33,128 nucleotides of DNA, taken from NCBI RefSeq assembly GCF_018780625.1, contig NZ_JADMJK010000075.1, forward strand, positions 1 to 33,128, in the 5' to 3' direction. Positions within the stretch are counted from its first letter, which is position 1. Each line of letters begins with the position of its first letter. The position numbers and the translations under genes were made by a program. The notes beneath the pieces are model-generated. The model made no database searches and had not been told where the DNA came from. It saw nothing but the letters and a program-made list of their open reading frames with translations. This DNA comes from Polaromonas sp. Its GTDB lineage: Bacteria; Pseudomonadota; Gammaproteobacteria; Burkholderiales; Burkholderiaceae_C. Positions 1-8,388 of the stretch are shown piece after piece.

Positions 1-266
1 GCGCGTAGCGATGACGCCACACCGGGTAGATTTCATACACATTCGACAGCCCCCAATCTCGCCACTGAACAGAAGGAGCCATCAGGCCGGTTTCTTCCGT
101 CACCTCGCGCTGAGCCGTTTGCAGCATGGGCTCGTCCAGCGTGTCTTTGGAGCCCGTGACACTTTGCCAGAAGCCCGGATGGTCGGCGCGCTCGATCAGC
201 AGCACATCGCGCTGGGGCGTGTAAATCACCACCAGCACTGACTCGGGGATCTTGAATGCCTTCACA
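1..266 (-). CDS. nudB: Dihydroneopterin triphosphate diphosphatase NudB (Nudix hydrolase), 3' end outside window
   Basis: Partial gene; about 88 codons are present and the C-terminus runs off the left edge. The start is GTG at 266: an in-frame TAG lies two codons upstream and a GGGG-type ribosome site about 8 bases before. The reading begins VKAFKIPESVLVVIYT and contains the Nudix box (REVTEETG with the preceding G and E), though the G-to-E spacing is six residues rather than the usual five. The phrases RADHPGFWQSVTGS and YEIYPVWRHRYA are typical of the NudB branch, which removes pyrophosphate from dihydroneopterin triphosphate in folate synthesis. It begins 34 bases after the aspS stop and is probably its co-transcribed last or near-last gene. 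The folate role comes from family knowledge. Confidence 0.88.
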
Positions 267-300
267 AGCTATCCCCTTGTCGCGATTTAGCAGCAGCGGC

Positions 301-2121
301 TTATGCAGCTGGCTGCGGATTGCGCAGGCGGATGTGCAGTTCACGCAACTGCTTCTCATCGACCGGGCTGGGCGCATGGGTCAGCAGGCACTGGGCGCGC
401 TGGGTCTTGGGGAAGGCAATCACGTCACGGATCGACTCGGCACCGGTCATCATGGTCACGATGCGGTCCAGGCCGAAGGCCAGGCCACCGTGCGGCGGCG
501 CGCCGTACTGCAGGGCGTCGAGCAGGAAGCCGAACTTCTCTTGCGCTTCCTCGGGGCCAATCTTCAGCGCATTGAACACCTTGCTCTGCACCTCTGCGCG
601 GTGGATACGAACCGATCCGCCGCCGAGTTCCCAGCCGTTGAGCACCATGTCGTAGGCCTTGGCGATGCAGCGACCGGGATCGGTGTCCATCCAGTCTTCA
701 TGGCCATCCTTGGGTGCCGTGAAGGGATGGTGCACGGCGCTCCAGCGCTGGCCGCCCTCGTCGAACTCGAACATCGGAAAATCAACCACCCACAGCGGCT
801 TCCAGCCCTTGGTGAACAAGCCGGTCTTTTTACCGAGTTCACTGTGACCGACCTTGACGCGCAGGGCGCCAATGCTGTCGTTCACCACCTTGGCCTTGTC
901 GGCACCAAAGAACAGCAGGTCGCCGTTCTGCGCACCGGTGCGCGTGAGGATTTCGGCAATCGCCGCATCGTGAATATTCTTGACGATAGGGCTCTGCAAG
1001 CCTTCACGGCCCTTGCTGACGTCGTTGACCTTGATCCAGGCCAGGCCCTTGGCGCCGTAGATCTTGACGAACTCGGTGTAGCCATCAATCTCGCTGCGGC
1101 TCATTTCAGCACCACCCGGCACGCGCAGGGCGACCACCCGGCCGCCGGCGGTCGTGGCGGGTGCGCTGAACACCTTGAAGTCCACGTCCGCCATGACGTC
1201 GGTCAGCTCGGTGAACTCCATGCTCACGCGCAGGTCGGGTTTGTCGGAGCCGAAGCGGTGCATGGCATCGGCATAGGCCATGACGGGGAACTCGCCCAGG
1301 TCCGTGTTCAGCACGGTCTTGAAGATGTTGCTGATCATGCCCTGGAACATGTCCCGGATTTCCTGCTCGCCCAGGAAGGACGTCTCGATATCGATCTGCG
1401 TGAACTCCGGCTGGCGGTCGGCGCGCAAATCTTCGTCGCGAAAGCACTTGGTGATCTGGTAGTAGCGGTCAAAGCCGGCCACCATCAGCAACTGCTTGAA
1501 CAGCTGCGGACTTTGCGGCAGGGCAAAAAACTGGCCTTCATTGACGCGGCTGGGCACCAGGTAATCGCGTGCACCCTCGGGCGTGCTTTTGGTCAGCATC
1601 GGGGTTTCAATGTCGATGAACCCGTTGGCATCGAGGAACTTGCGGGTTTCCATCGCCACGCGGTAGCGCAGCATCAGGTTGTTTTGCATGTAGGAGCGGC
1701 GCAGGTCCAGCACGCGGTGCGTGAGGCGCGTCGTCTCGGACAGGTTGTCATCATCGAGCTGGAACGGTGGCGTGACGCTGGGGTTTAGCACGATCAGTTC
1801 ATGGCACAGCACTTCGACCTTGCCGCTTTTGAGGCTGTCGTTGGTCGTGCCGTCAGGACGGGCGCGCACCAGCCCCTTGATCTGGACGCAGAACTCGTTG
1901 CGCACGCCTTCGGCGGTGGCGAACATGTCGGCGCGGTCGGGGTCGCACACCACCTGCACATAACCCTCGCGGTCACGCAGGTCAATAAAAATCACGCCGC
2001 CGTGGTCGCGCCGGCGGTTGACCCAGCCGCACAGGCTGACGCTCTGGCCCATGAGACTCTCGGTCACCAGACCGCAATAATTTGAACGCATTGGAGCAAC
2101 TTGTGTTTCAGCGATAGCCAT
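301..2121 (-). CDS. aspS: Aspartyl-tRNA synthetase (class II)
   Basis: Charges tRNA-Asp with aspartate in the cytosol. The 606-residue product has the bacterial-type layout: N-terminal OB-fold anticodon domain (about 1–120, with [12 protein letters not shown] and FIDLRDREG), class II catalytic core with motif 1 near 168–175, motif 2 at 227–244 ([14 protein letters not shown]), a bacterial GAD-type insertion around 300–420, and motif 3 near the C-terminus (GLAFGLDRI). I chose ATG at 2121 (MAIAETQ). A longer frame to 2163 adds 14 unlikely residues, and a shorter start at MRSNYC (2091) is also possible because many homologues begin there. Upstream is the DUF502 gene (51-base gap), downstream nudB. 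Whether it also charges tRNA-Asn cannot be told from this window. Confidence 0.96.
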   Translation of the reverse strand: MAIAETQVAPMRSNYCGLVTESLMGQSVSLCGWVNRRRDHGGVIFIDLRDREGYVQVVCDPDRADMFATAEGVRNEFCVQIKGLVRARPDGTTNDSLKSGKVEVLCHELIVLNPSVTPPFQLDDDNLSETTRLTHRVLDLRRSYMQNNLMLRYRVAMETRKFLDANGFIDIETPMLTKSTPEGARDYLVPSRVNEGQFFALPQSPQLFKQLLMVAGFDRYYQITKCFRDEDLRADRQPEFTQIDIETSFLGEQEIRDMFQGMISNIFKTVLNTDLGEFPVMAYADAMHRFGSDKPDLRVSMEFTELTDVMADVDFKVFSAPATTAGGRVVALRVPGGAEMSRSEIDGYTEFVKIYGAKGLAWIKVNDVSKGREGLQSPIVKNIHDAAIAEILTRTGAQNGDLLFFGADKAKVVNDSIGALRVKVGHSELGKKTGLFTKGWKPLWVVDFPMFEFDEGGQRWSAVHHPFTAPKDGHEDWMDTDPGRCIAKAYDMVLNGWELGGGSVRIHRAEVQSKVFNALKIGPEEAQEKFGFLLDALQYGAPPHGGLAFGLDRIVTMMTGAESIRDVIAFPKTQRAQCLLTHAPSPVDEKQLRELHIRLRNPQPAA

Positions 2122-2172
2122 AAAAATTCTCGAACTTTCAGCGCCTGTTGCGCAGTGATGCAATCCAGCCTT

Positions 2173-2802
2173 TTACAGGGGCGGATTCAGTGGTGGGGCG
2201 GCAGGCCGGGAGGGAACCACGACACCCATGGAAATGACGTAGGTGAGCGCCTGGTCGACACTCATTTTGAGTTCAATGCACTCTGACCTTTTCAGCATGA
2301 CGAAGTAGCCGCCCGTAGGATTGGGCGTCGTCGGGACATAGACACTCAGGTAGTCGCCATGCAGATGGTTGGCCACATCCCCACCCGGCATGCCCGTCAG
2401 AAAACCAATGGTCCAGACGCCCTCACGGGGCCACTGCACCAGCAGGGCCTTGCGAAACGCGTGGCCGTTTTCGGAGAAAAGCGTGTCGGACACCTGCTTC
2501 ACGCTGGAATAGATGGAACGCACGATGGGGATTCGGCTCAGCAGCGCATTGCCCAGAAGTACCAGCCTTTTTCCCAGAAAATTGCTCGCGATGGCGCCCA
2601 TCAACAACACAATCACCAGCGTGAGCAGCACGCCAAAACCAGGAATATGAAGACCGAGCAGCCGGTCTGGATGCCAGGCAACGGGCAGAATCAGCAAGGT
2701 CTGATCCAGCACGCCAACAATCCAGTCGAGTACAAACAAGGTGATCGCCAGAGGCACCAGCACCAGCAGCCCGGACAGAAGCCATCGGCGAACAGAGCTC
2801 AT
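2173..2802 (-). CDS. DUF502 family membrane protein
   Basis: A 209-residue integral membrane protein of the DUF502 family, whose molecular function is not established to my knowledge. Two hydrophobic segments are visible, at about 7–28 and 52–75, followed by the conserved phrase RIPIVRSIYSSVKQV and a soluble C-terminal part containing FLTG, VYVPTTPNPTGGY and a proline-rich end. It starts two bases after the FmdB-type gene stop at 2805, so the two are tightly coupled, and aspS follows. The order zinc ribbon–DUF502–aspS recurs in betaproteobacteria as far as I recall. Length and motifs fit the family well; the role is unknown. Confidence 0.88.
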   Translation of the reverse strand: MSSVRRWLLSGLLVLVPLAITLFVLDWIVGVLDQTLLILPVAWHPDRLLGLHIPGFGVLLTLVIVLLMGAIASNFLGKRLVLLGNALLSRIPIVRSIYSSVKQVSDTLFSENGHAFRKALLVQWPREGVWTIGFLTGMPGGDVANHLHGDYLSVYVPTTPNPTGGYFVMLKRSECIELKMSVDQALTYVISMGVVVPSRPAAPPLNPPL

Positions 2803-2804
2803 TA

Positions 2805-3170
2805 TCAGGCTTTGGAGGAAGAGTCGCCGCTGCCGCCCTTGCTGGCGGGTGCGGCCGGCGTGGATGCGGGGGCTGCTGCGGTACTGGCGGGAGCCGCCGC
2901 GCTGCCGGAATCCGACGTTTTACTGTCTGAACCGCTCGCCTCTGAGGCCTTGGTATCAGCAGGCTTGGAAGTCTGTGGCTTGCTGTCGCCGCCGCGGAAA
3001 TCAGTCACATACCAACCCGAGCCCTTGAGCTGAAAGCCGGCTGCCGTCACCTGTTTTTTGAAGCTGGCGGCGCCGCATTGCGGGCAATCGGTCAGGGGCG
3101 CATCCGACATTTTTTGCAAAACGTCCTTGGCAAACCCGCAGGACTCGCATTTATAGGCGTAAATAGGCAT
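2805..3170 (-). CDS. FmdB-type zinc-ribbon regulatory-like protein
   Basis: A 121-residue protein opening with the classical FmdB zinc ribbon: MPIYAYKCESCG, with cysteine pairs at C8/C11 and C29/C32. The family is named after a putative regulator of formamidase in Methylophilus, but its true role is unclear. After the conserved part (to about residue 65, KGSGWYVTDFRGG) the protein ends in about 55 residues of alanine, serine and proline, including several APAST/APASK-like units; this tail is low complexity and probably disordered. There is no obvious Shine-Dalgarno site, but the start MPIYAY is the family's usual one. It is the first gene of the fmdB–DUF502–aspS–nudB unit and has its own promoter-like sequence upstream. 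Confidence 0.9.
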   Translation of the reverse strand: MPIYAYKCESCGFAKDVLQKMSDAPLTDCPQCGAASFKKQVTAAGFQLKGSGWYVTDFRGGDSKPQTSKPADTKASEASGSDSKTSDSGSAAAPASTAAAPASTPAAPASKGGSGDSSSKA

Positions 3171-3201
3171 AGTGCTAGAGGTTTTGTACGGGGAGTTTGC
3201 G

Positions 3202-3216
3202 CCCGCAACATGCGGG
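3202..3216 (-). other. Hairpin in the predicted fmdB leader
   Basis: A perfect six-base inverted repeat (CCCGCA, three-base loop, TGCGGG) lies between the predicted transcription start and the zinc-ribbon start codon, about 32–46 bases upstream of the ATG. No T-run follows, so it does not look like a simple terminator. It could be a leader structure or a protein site, or chance. Confidence 0.35.
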
Positions 3217-3233
3217 ACTACGCAAAACCAAAC

Positions 3234-3261
3234 ATTATAGAGCTTGACCCCGGCCGTCAGC
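3234..3261 (-). promoter_or_regulatory. Probable sigma-70 promoter of the fmdB–DUF502–aspS–nudB unit
   Basis: On the minus strand there is a perfect TATAAT (3239–3234) in the 97-base gap between the ubiB stop and the zinc-ribbon gene. A weak -35 (CTGACG at 3260–3255, 15-base spacer, or overlapping hexamers at 16–17) lies before it. The predicted transcript would start near 3227, giving a leader of about 55 bases. The perfect -10 is seen directly; its activity is inferred. Confidence 0.5.
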
Positions 3262-3267
3262 CTGGCT

Positions 3268-4821
3268 TCAAAATACCCGTATCCTGAGCACCACCTGCAT
3301 CACCATCAGCCCCAACACAAATCCCAATCCGCCATAAATCAGGCCTTGCAGCAGTTTATTGGTCCGCTTTTGCTCGGCCAGCAATTCGTCAAGTTCACGA
3401 CGGTGGATGCCTGGCGGCGATTTCAGGTACTGTGTCAGCAAACGCGGCAAGCCAGGCAACAGCTTGGCGTAGGTGGGCGCTTCGGCCTTGAGTTGGGCCA
3501 GAAGCTTTTCGGGGCCCACCTGCTCCATCATCCACCGCTCCAGAAACGGCTTGGCCGTGCTCCAGAGGTCCAGGTCGGGGTCCAGTTCCCGTCCCAGGCC
3601 TTCAATGTTGAGCAGGGTTTTTTGCAGCAGCACCAGTTGTGGCTGGATTTCCACCTGAAAACGGCGCGAGGTCTGAAACAGCCGCATCAGCACCATCCCA
3701 AGCGACAGCTCCTTGAGGGGACGGTCGAAATAGGGCTCGCAGCAGGCGCGGATGGCGGCCTCGAGTTCGTCCACCCGGGTTTTGCCCGGCACCCAGCCCG
3801 ACTCGATATGCAGTTCGGCCACGCGCTTGTAGTCGCGCTGGAAGAAAGCACTGAAATTTTGCGCCAGGTACTCTTTGTCAACCTCGGTCAGGGTACCGAC
3901 AATCCCGAAATCAAGCGAGATATAACGTCCGAACGTGGCGGGTTCCAGGCTGACCTGAATATTGCCCGGATGCATGTCGGCATGAAAAAAACCATCACGA
4001 AACACCTGCGTGAAGAAAATGGTCACGCCATCGCGCGCCAGCTTTTTCATGTCGACGCCCGCATCCCGAAGGCGCTGCGTCTGGCCGATGGGAACGCCTT
4101 TCATGCGCTGCATCACCATGACATCGGGCATGCAGTAGTCCCAGTACATCTCGGGAATCATCACGAGATTGAGGCTTTGCATGTTGCGGCGCAACTGCGC
4201 TGCGTTGGACGCCTCGCGCACCAGGTCAAGCTCGTCATGCAGGTACTTGTCAAACTCCGCCACGACTTCGCGCGGTTTGAGGCGTTTGCCGTCGGCCGAT
4301 GCGCTTTCCAGCCAGCCAGCCATCATGCGCATCAGCGCCAGGTCTTTTTCAATCGCAGGCCGCATGTTGGGCCGCAACACCTTGACCGCGACCTCACGCC
4401 CATCGGGCAGCGTGGCAAAGTGAACCTGGGCAATCGACGCGCTGGCCACAGGCTTGTGTTCGAATGTTGCAAAAATACGGTCCAGCGGCCGGCCAAAGGC
4501 CTTTTCAATGATGGCCACTGCAACGACAGAGTCAAAGGGCGGCACACGGTCCTGAAGCCGTGCCAGCTCGTCCGCGATATCGGACGGCAGCAAGTCCCGG
4601 CGCGTGGACATCACCTGCCCGAACTTGACGAAAATCGGTCCCAGCCGTTCAAGCGCCTCGCGAAGACGCTCGCCACGCGGCGCCTTCAGGTTTCGCCCCA
4701 TGGAGACAACGCGGGTCAGCAGGCGAATCCAGGGTTTTTCAAAGCTGGACAGCACCAGTTCATCAAGACCGAAGCGCAATACCGTCCAGACGATGAACAC
4801 GCCCCTGGAAATCCGGCTCAT
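3268..4821 (-). CDS. ubiB: UbiB, atypical kinase/ATPase of ubiquinone biosynthesis
   Basis: A 517-residue member of the ABC1/ADCK/UbiB family, membrane-bound and needed for ubiquinone synthesis, probably handling lipid intermediates rather than phosphorylating proteins. Family marks are visible: KFGQ at 66–69, an alanine/serine loop ASASIAQVH at 126–134 replacing the kinase glycine-rich loop, the ATP-binding lysine in VAVKVLRP (about K147), HADMHPGN and the metal-binding DFGIVG. The C-terminus carries one or two hydrophobic helices (about 490–512), as in proteobacterial UbiB. Its ATG overlaps the ubiJ stop by four bases (ATGA), so translation is coupled. It is the last gene of the ubiE–Tim44–ubiJ–ubiB block. 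Confidence 0.95.
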   Translation of the reverse strand: MSRISRGVFIVWTVLRFGLDELVLSSFEKPWIRLLTRVVSMGRNLKAPRGERLREALERLGPIFVKFGQVMSTRRDLLPSDIADELARLQDRVPPFDSVVAVAIIEKAFGRPLDRIFATFEHKPVASASIAQVHFATLPDGREVAVKVLRPNMRPAIEKDLALMRMMAGWLESASADGKRLKPREVVAEFDKYLHDELDLVREASNAAQLRRNMQSLNLVMIPEMYWDYCMPDVMVMQRMKGVPIGQTQRLRDAGVDMKKLARDGVTIFFTQVFRDGFFHADMHPGNIQVSLEPATFGRYISLDFGIVGTLTEVDKEYLAQNFSAFFQRDYKRVAELHIESGWVPGKTRVDELEAAIRACCEPYFDRPLKELSLGMVLMRLFQTSRRFQVEIQPQLVLLQKTLLNIEGLGRELDPDLDLWSTAKPFLERWMMEQVGPEKLLAQLKAEAPTYAKLLPGLPRLLTQYLKSPPGIHRRELDELLAEQKRTNKLLQGLIYGGLGFVLGLMVMQVVLRIRVF

Positions 4822-5477
4822 GCAGAGGCCTTCGTAGTGGAACTTGCCCCAACGCTTGTCGCTTCGCGCACTGCGCTGCCCCCCGAGGGTGCGGAACTTG
4901 CCTGGGGCGGCCCGTCGCTGCGTTCGGGCGCCGGGCTTGAAAACGAGGACGAGGGCGATGACTGGGAAAGTGGTCCCTGGGCCAGGAACTGCTTCAGGCC
5001 GGTCAGCAAACGCCCCGCCACATCGGCCAGCGCATGGGCGGGCGCGTCACCAATCAGTCGGGACAAATCTTCTTCCGCATCCCAGCGAAGGTTTTCCGCC
5101 AGCCAGCCCAATTCGGCGGCCAATTGCACATCGCCGTCAATCTTGACGGGAGGGGGTTTGCCGGCCAACACCGACTGCACGATCACAAGAGGGGAAGCGG
5201 TGGCCACGGAAAGCAGTAAATCCGGCTTGGTGGCGGCTGGCGCACGGTCTACAAGGCCGGCCGGCGTGACGACCAGATACAGCGTGAACAGCCCCCACTG
5301 AATGTGAACCACGCGGCCTTTTTGACGTAAGAGCCTGTCTTGGGCCTGCTTTTCCTGCATCAAGACATGGTTTAGAAACAGCACGAGGCGCTGCTGTCCC
5401 TCATCCACCACCCAGGCGGGGGGCTGAAAACGGCCGGCGATGGACTCCAGGGAGGGAAAAGGGGACGAGTTATTCAT
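4818..5477 (-). CDS. ubiJ: UbiJ, SCP2-domain accessory factor of ubiquinone biosynthesis
   Basis: A 219-residue protein with the N-terminal SCP2-like lipid-binding fold of UbiJ (about residues 20–165: [48 protein letters not shown]). UbiJ binds lipid and, with UbiK, helps the soluble Ubi complex in proteobacteria. A good ribosome site (GGGGA) precedes the ATG. The last 50 or so residues ([19 protein letters not shown] and on) are serine, alanine and proline rich and coincide with a hairpin-forming DNA element that looks like a dispersed repeat read through as protein (see findings). The gene overlaps ubiB by four bases. The domain match is good; the tail is unlikely to be functional. Confidence 0.88.
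   Translation of the reverse strand: MNNSSPFPSLESIAGRFQPPAWVVDEGQQRLVLFLNHVLMQEKQAQDRLLRQKGRVVHIQWGLFTLYLVVTPAGLVDRAPAATKPDLLLSVATASPLVIVQSVLAGKPPPVKIDGDVQLAAELGWLAENLRWDAEEDLSRLIGDAPAHALADVAGRLLTGLKQFLAQGPLSQSSPSSSFSSPAPERSDGPPQASSAPSGGSAVREATSVGASSTTKASA
4842..4934. repeat. Hairpin-forming repeat-like element inside the 3' end of ubiJ
   Basis: This stretch contains an eight-base stem (GCTGCCCC at 4875–4882 with GGGGCGGC at 4904–4911, one G·T pair) and a ten-base direct repeat GGAACTTGCC at about 4840 and 4893. From memory, similar sequences with a run of six C, GAGG and a later GGGGCGGCCC occur many times between genes in Comamonadaceae. Here the element lies inside an open frame and encodes the low-complexity end of UbiJ. 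Its identity as a dispersed repeat is recollection, not a search result. Confidence 0.45.
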
Positions 5478-5585
5478 AAGTCCCCGATTTTGCAGGATAA
5501 AAAAGCCTTCGCTGGCGCAGACCCCTCACTTCCCTGTCACTTTGTGGGCTTCACCATCACGCAAAAACCATTTGCGCGCCAGCAA

Positions 5586-5601
5586 GGAGGCGGCAGCCTC
5601 C
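5586..5601 (-). other. GC-rich hairpin between the Tim44-domain gene and ubiJ
   Basis: A perfect six-base stem (GGAGGC, four-base loop, GCCTCC) lies 20–35 bases after the stop of the Tim44-domain gene, in the 143-base gap before ubiJ. No T-run follows directly, so it may act as a weak terminator or as an mRNA processing or stability structure. A T6 run occurs later, at about 5500–5505 on the minus strand, without a strong stem. Confidence 0.35.
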
Positions 5602-5620
5602 ACCGCCAGCCGCGATCAAG

Positions 5621-6592
5621 TTACTGCAGCGCCTGCACGCCGGCCACCAGCCAGCCGCCACTGCCAGTCCGGGGCTTGGTCATGTTCCAGACTTCGCGGA
5701 AAGGGCTGGCGCCGGAATCGTCTTCACGGATCATTCCGGAGAACTCCACGCTGGCCATGTAAACGTCATCCAGTTCTTCAATGCCCAGCAACTGGGCATC
5801 AATCATCACGACCTCGGTTTTGTTGGGCACGCCGCCGGTATGCGACTCGCGGTCCGCCAACTGCGTTTTGATCTGCGCCAGCATGTCGTCCGTCATCATG
5901 GCGCGCAAGCTCTGGAGGTCGGAGCGGTCCCAGGCGTCTTGCAGCGTCACGAAATTGGCTTTGCACGCCTTGAGAAAGCCCTCGGTATCAAACCCTGCAG
6001 GCACGCCCCAAGTCTGGGCTCCCAGCAATGCCGACCCGATGACGGATCCTCCCGCGGAGGCGGCGGATTCGTTCTTGTTGGCATCAAACGCCATGCTGCT
6101 GCGCTCCCACGGGCGGGCTGACGCGTCATTGCCTACATTTGCAGGGCTGTAGCTCCTGGGTGTATCGGCACTTCCTGCGCCTTGAAAAGCAAAAGGCGGC
6201 TGGGTGCGTGTTGCAGCGGCACTGTTTGCCGCCCCGCCCTTGAGCTTGCGCATGACAAAACCAATGACCACCATGATCACCAGCGCCAGCAAGGCAAACA
6301 TGATGATCTGCCCAAAAGCGCCACCCAGACCCAGTGACGAGGCCAGCCAGGCCAGCCCCAGACCTGCAGCCAGGCCGCCGAGCATCGCGCCCCAAGGTTT
6401 CTTGGGCGCTGCAGCAGCACCGGCTGCTGGCGCTGCGTTCTGGGTTGGCGGCGTCGCCTGACGCGGCGTCACATTGGTCGATTGCCGGCCAATCGAGCTG
6501 CCGCCCCCCATGCGTTTGGCTTCTGCGGGCGAACCCGCCAAAAGCATGCCTGCTGTCAATACGACAGCCAAAATTCCAGACCAAAGTTTCAT
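5621..6592 (-). CDS. Membrane-anchored Tim44-like domain protein
   Basis: A 323-residue protein. ATG at 6592 is chosen because AGGAG stands at ideal distance; a longer frame to 6619 lacks support. The N-terminus is a signal peptide (MKLWSGILAVVLTAGMLLAG, cleavage near SPAEA/KR). A glycine-rich stretch and an alanine/proline-rich linker follow, then two hydrophobic segments at about 68–88 and 94–116, a second linker, and a C-terminal Tim44-like domain (about 175–320: GFLKACKANFVTLQDAWD, DLQSLRAMMTDDM, DDVYMASVEFSGM, EVWNMTKP). In mitochondria this fold serves protein import, and bacterial relatives occur in membrane lipid contexts. It begins 20 bases after the ubiE stop and precedes ubiJ, so a link to quinone synthesis at the membrane is plausible but unproven. 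Confidence 0.85.
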   Translation of the reverse strand: MKLWSGILAVVLTAGMLLAGSPAEAKRMGGGSSIGRQSTNVTPRQATPPTQNAAPAAGAAAAPKKPWGAMLGGLAAGLGLAWLASSLGLGGAFGQIIMFALLALVIMVVIGFVMRKLKGGAANSAAATRTQPPFAFQGAGSADTPRSYSPANVGNDASARPWERSSMAFDANKNESAASAGGSVIGSALLGAQTWGVPAGFDTEGFLKACKANFVTLQDAWDRSDLQSLRAMMTDDMLAQIKTQLADRESHTGGVPNKTEVVMIDAQLLGIEELDDVYMASVEFSGMIREDDSGASPFREVWNMTKPRTGSGGWLVAGVQALQ

Positions 6593-6612
6593 AACGTCTC
6601 CTCTAGTTAAAT

Positions 6613-7344
6613 TCAACACTTGATTCCAACATGCAACGCCACTACGCCGCCCGCCATGTTGTGATAGTCCACATGGCCAAAACCACTATTACGCATAAGG
6701 GCTTTCAGCTCCTCCTGCCCCGGATGCATGCGAATCGACTCGGCCAGGTACTGGTAGCTGGAGTCGTCGTTGGCCACCAGTTTGCCAATTCGGGGTAATA
6801 CCTTGAAGGAATACCAGTCATAAATCTTCTCCAGCGGCTTGGCCACTTTGGAAAACTCTAGCACCAGCAGCTTGCCGCCAGGCTTGAGCACACGGTTCAT
6901 TTCGCGCAGCGCATCTTCCTTGTGCGTCATGTTGCGCAGCCCGAAAGCCACCGTAACCAGGTCAAAACTGGCATCGGGAAACGGCAATTTCTCCGCATCA
7001 CACACCAGCGTCGGCAGGCTCACACCGGCATCCAGCAACCGGTTGCGCCCTTCCCTGAGCATGGCTTCGTTGATGTCGGTGTGCACCACACGCCCGCTGG
7101 CACCCACCTTGGGCGCAAACGCCAGCGACAAGTCCCCCGTGCCGCCCGCGATATCCAGCACCTGCTGGCCTTCCTTGACGTTGGCCACCAGCACGGTGTA
7201 GGCCTTCCAGGCCCGGTGCAAGCCCATCGACATCAAATCGTTCATGACGTCGTACTTTGGGGCCACGGAGTCGAACACACCGCGCACGCGGCGCGCCTTG
7301 TCCTGCTCGTCAACAGATTCAAAGCCGAAATGGGTTTTGGTCAT
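6613..7344 (-). CDS. ubiE: UbiE, ubiquinone/menaquinone C-methyltransferase
   Basis: A 243-residue SAM-dependent methyltransferase that adds the ring C-methyl group of ubiquinone (and of demethylmenaquinone where present). Visible marks are [23 protein letters not shown] near the N-terminus (in part), the UbiE signature YDVMNDLMS, the SAM motif [12 protein letters not shown] at 62–73, and the second signature [16 protein letters not shown]. The ATG at 7344 matches the usual family start. A TTG seven codons upstream (7365) is less likely. No clear Shine-Dalgarno sequence precedes it. It heads the block ubiE–Tim44–ubiJ–ubiB on the minus strand. Confidence 0.96.
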   Translation of the reverse strand: MTKTHFGFESVDEQDKARRVRGVFDSVAPKYDVMNDLMSMGLHRAWKAYTVLVANVKEGQQVLDIAGGTGDLSLAFAPKVGASGRVVHTDINEAMLREGRNRLLDAGVSLPTLVCDAEKLPFPDASFDLVTVAFGLRNMTHKEDALREMNRVLKPGGKLLVLEFSKVAKPLEKIYDWYSFKVLPRIGKLVANDDSSYQYLAESIRMHPGQEELKALMRNSGFGHVDYHNMAGGVVALHVGIKC

Positions 7345-7386
7345 AAATTGGATGCTAGAGGGCAAAGCCCGGATTGATTACGACAC

Positions 7387-7404
7387 CCCTGTAAAGATAC
7401 AGGG
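7387..7404. other. 18-base perfect palindromic element upstream of ubiE
   Basis: CCCTGT, six-base centre, ACAGGG, located 43–60 bases upstream of the ubiE start in the 154-base gap after the DUF971 gene. It could be an operator or a short hairpin (no T-run follows on either strand). The CTG-N8-CAG spacing is two bases short of a LexA box. Confidence 0.35.
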
Positions 7405-7498
7405 TATTGCCGAATTTTATGGTTGAAAACAACACTGGCCGTGCGCTGCGTCAACTCGCCTGAAGCGGCGAATGCAGGGGGGCGCTTTCGGGGAATTG

Positions 7499-7912
7499 TC
7501 AGTGACTGCCGCAGGCATGCGCGCTTGCGACAACCATGGGCGCATCACGGTTCTGGCCGGCCGCCTCAAGCCGGCGCGTGTAGTCGTCCCACAAGCGGCT
7601 TTGCTCCGACCCCAGAAAATACAGGTAGTCCCAGGAAAAGATGCCGCTTTCATGGCCATCAGAGAAAACCGGCTTGACCGCGTAGTTGCCGGTAGGCTCC
7701 AGTTCCACCACATTCACCTCGCGCTTGCCGGTCTGCAACACCTCTTGCCCCGGGCCATGTCCCTGCACCTCTGCAGACGGCGAGTACACGCGCATCAGCT
7801 CAAACGGAATACGGAACTGAGCGCCGTCCGAAAAAGCGATTTCAAGAATACGCGACTGGTTGTGAAGCGTCAGTGCCGTGGGCGTCGGTGCGCCTGCTTG
7901 AAGACCTGCCAT
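7499..7912 (-). CDS. DUF971 domain protein (GBBH-like N-terminal domain)
   Basis: A 137-residue protein of the DUF971 family, the domain also found at the N-terminus of gamma-butyrobetaine hydroxylase. Typical phrases are LTLHNQSRILEIAFSDG, FRIPFELMRVYSPSAEV, VGELEP-like VVELEPTGNYAVKPVFSDGH and GIFSWDYLYFLG. Relatives in other organisms are linked to Fe-S protein maturation, but no function is established for this stand-alone form. The last 20 or so residues (NRDAPMVVASAHACGSH) hold one cysteine and two histidines. ATG at 7912 is used. It lies between the HIT gene (41 bases upstream) and ubiE (154 bases downstream), and the order is typical of Comamonadaceae as I recall. Confidence 0.87.
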   Translation of the reverse strand: MAGLQAGAPTPTALTLHNQSRILEIAFSDGAQFRIPFELMRVYSPSAEVQGHGPGQEVLQTGKREVNVVELEPTGNYAVKPVFSDGHESGIFSWDYLYFLGSEQSRLWDDYTRRLEAAGQNRDAPMVVASAHACGSH

Positions 7913-7953
7913 GGTGATACATCACTTTCTGAAAAATTAAAGGTTCGAGGGCG

Positions 7954-8382
7954 TCAGCGCGCCAGTTCGTCAGCGATCAGGCGGTTGACATCCCGGCAGC
8001 GCGCTGCGAGGGACGCCAGCTTTTCCGCGTCCAGCGGTCGCTGCGGCCCGCCCCAGACCGGCGCCGGAAAGTGGCTGTCCCAGTCGAAGCGGGCAATCAC
8101 ATGCCAATGCAGGTGGGGCACCATATTGCCCAGCGCTGCCAGGTTGATCTTGGTGGGCTGTAATTCGGCGCGCAGCACCCGCTCCACCGCCACGACGGCA
8201 TTCATGCAGGTGCCGCGCTCCGCCGGCGAAAGATCGGAAAACTCGGCCACATGCTGGGTCCACACCACGCGGTAAAAGGCAGGGAAACCCGCCTCGCTGG
8301 CCTGAATGACGCGCAGCAGCCCGTCCCGGAACACCAGCAGGCCACCGTCGGTCTCGCACAGGGGGCAGTCGCTGGCGTTCAT
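7954..8382 (-). CDS. HIT family hydrolase
   Basis: A 142-residue histidine-triad protein. The HIT motif HLHWHVIAR supplies H90, H92 and H94, and an N-terminal CPLC (6–9) is common in the bacterial branch. Family members hydrolyse or transfer nucleotidyl groups (Ap4A, AMP-lysine and similar); the substrate here is unknown. I chose the ATG at 8382; a GTG two codons earlier (8388) directly abuts the stop of the upstream flavoprotein gene at 8389. The near-zero spacing indicates co-transcription and probably translational coupling with that oxidoreductase, though a functional link is not implied by the family. Confidence 0.9.
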   Translation of the reverse strand: MNASDCPLCETDGGLLVFRDGLLRVIQASEAGFPAFYRVVWTQHVAEFSDLSPAERGTCMNAVVAVERVLRAELQPTKINLAALGNMVPHLHWHVIARFDWDSHFPAPVWGGPQRPLDAEKLASLAARCRDVNRLIADELAR

Positions 8383-8388
8383 GGCCAC

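Noticed and set aside
256-1788. A 510-codon open frame on the plus strand opposite aspS
   Set aside because: Histidine, alanine and glutamine-rich reading with no family resemblance; it is the usual antisense shadow in GC-rich DNA of a certain gene.
3244-5301. A 685-codon open frame opposite ubiB and ubiJ
   Set aside because: Same antisense effect; the minus strand carries unmistakable UbiB motifs.
7387-7404. LexA (SOS) box
   Set aside because: The site has CTG and CAG half-sites but a spacing of 8 rather than 10, and the neighbouring genes are not SOS genes.
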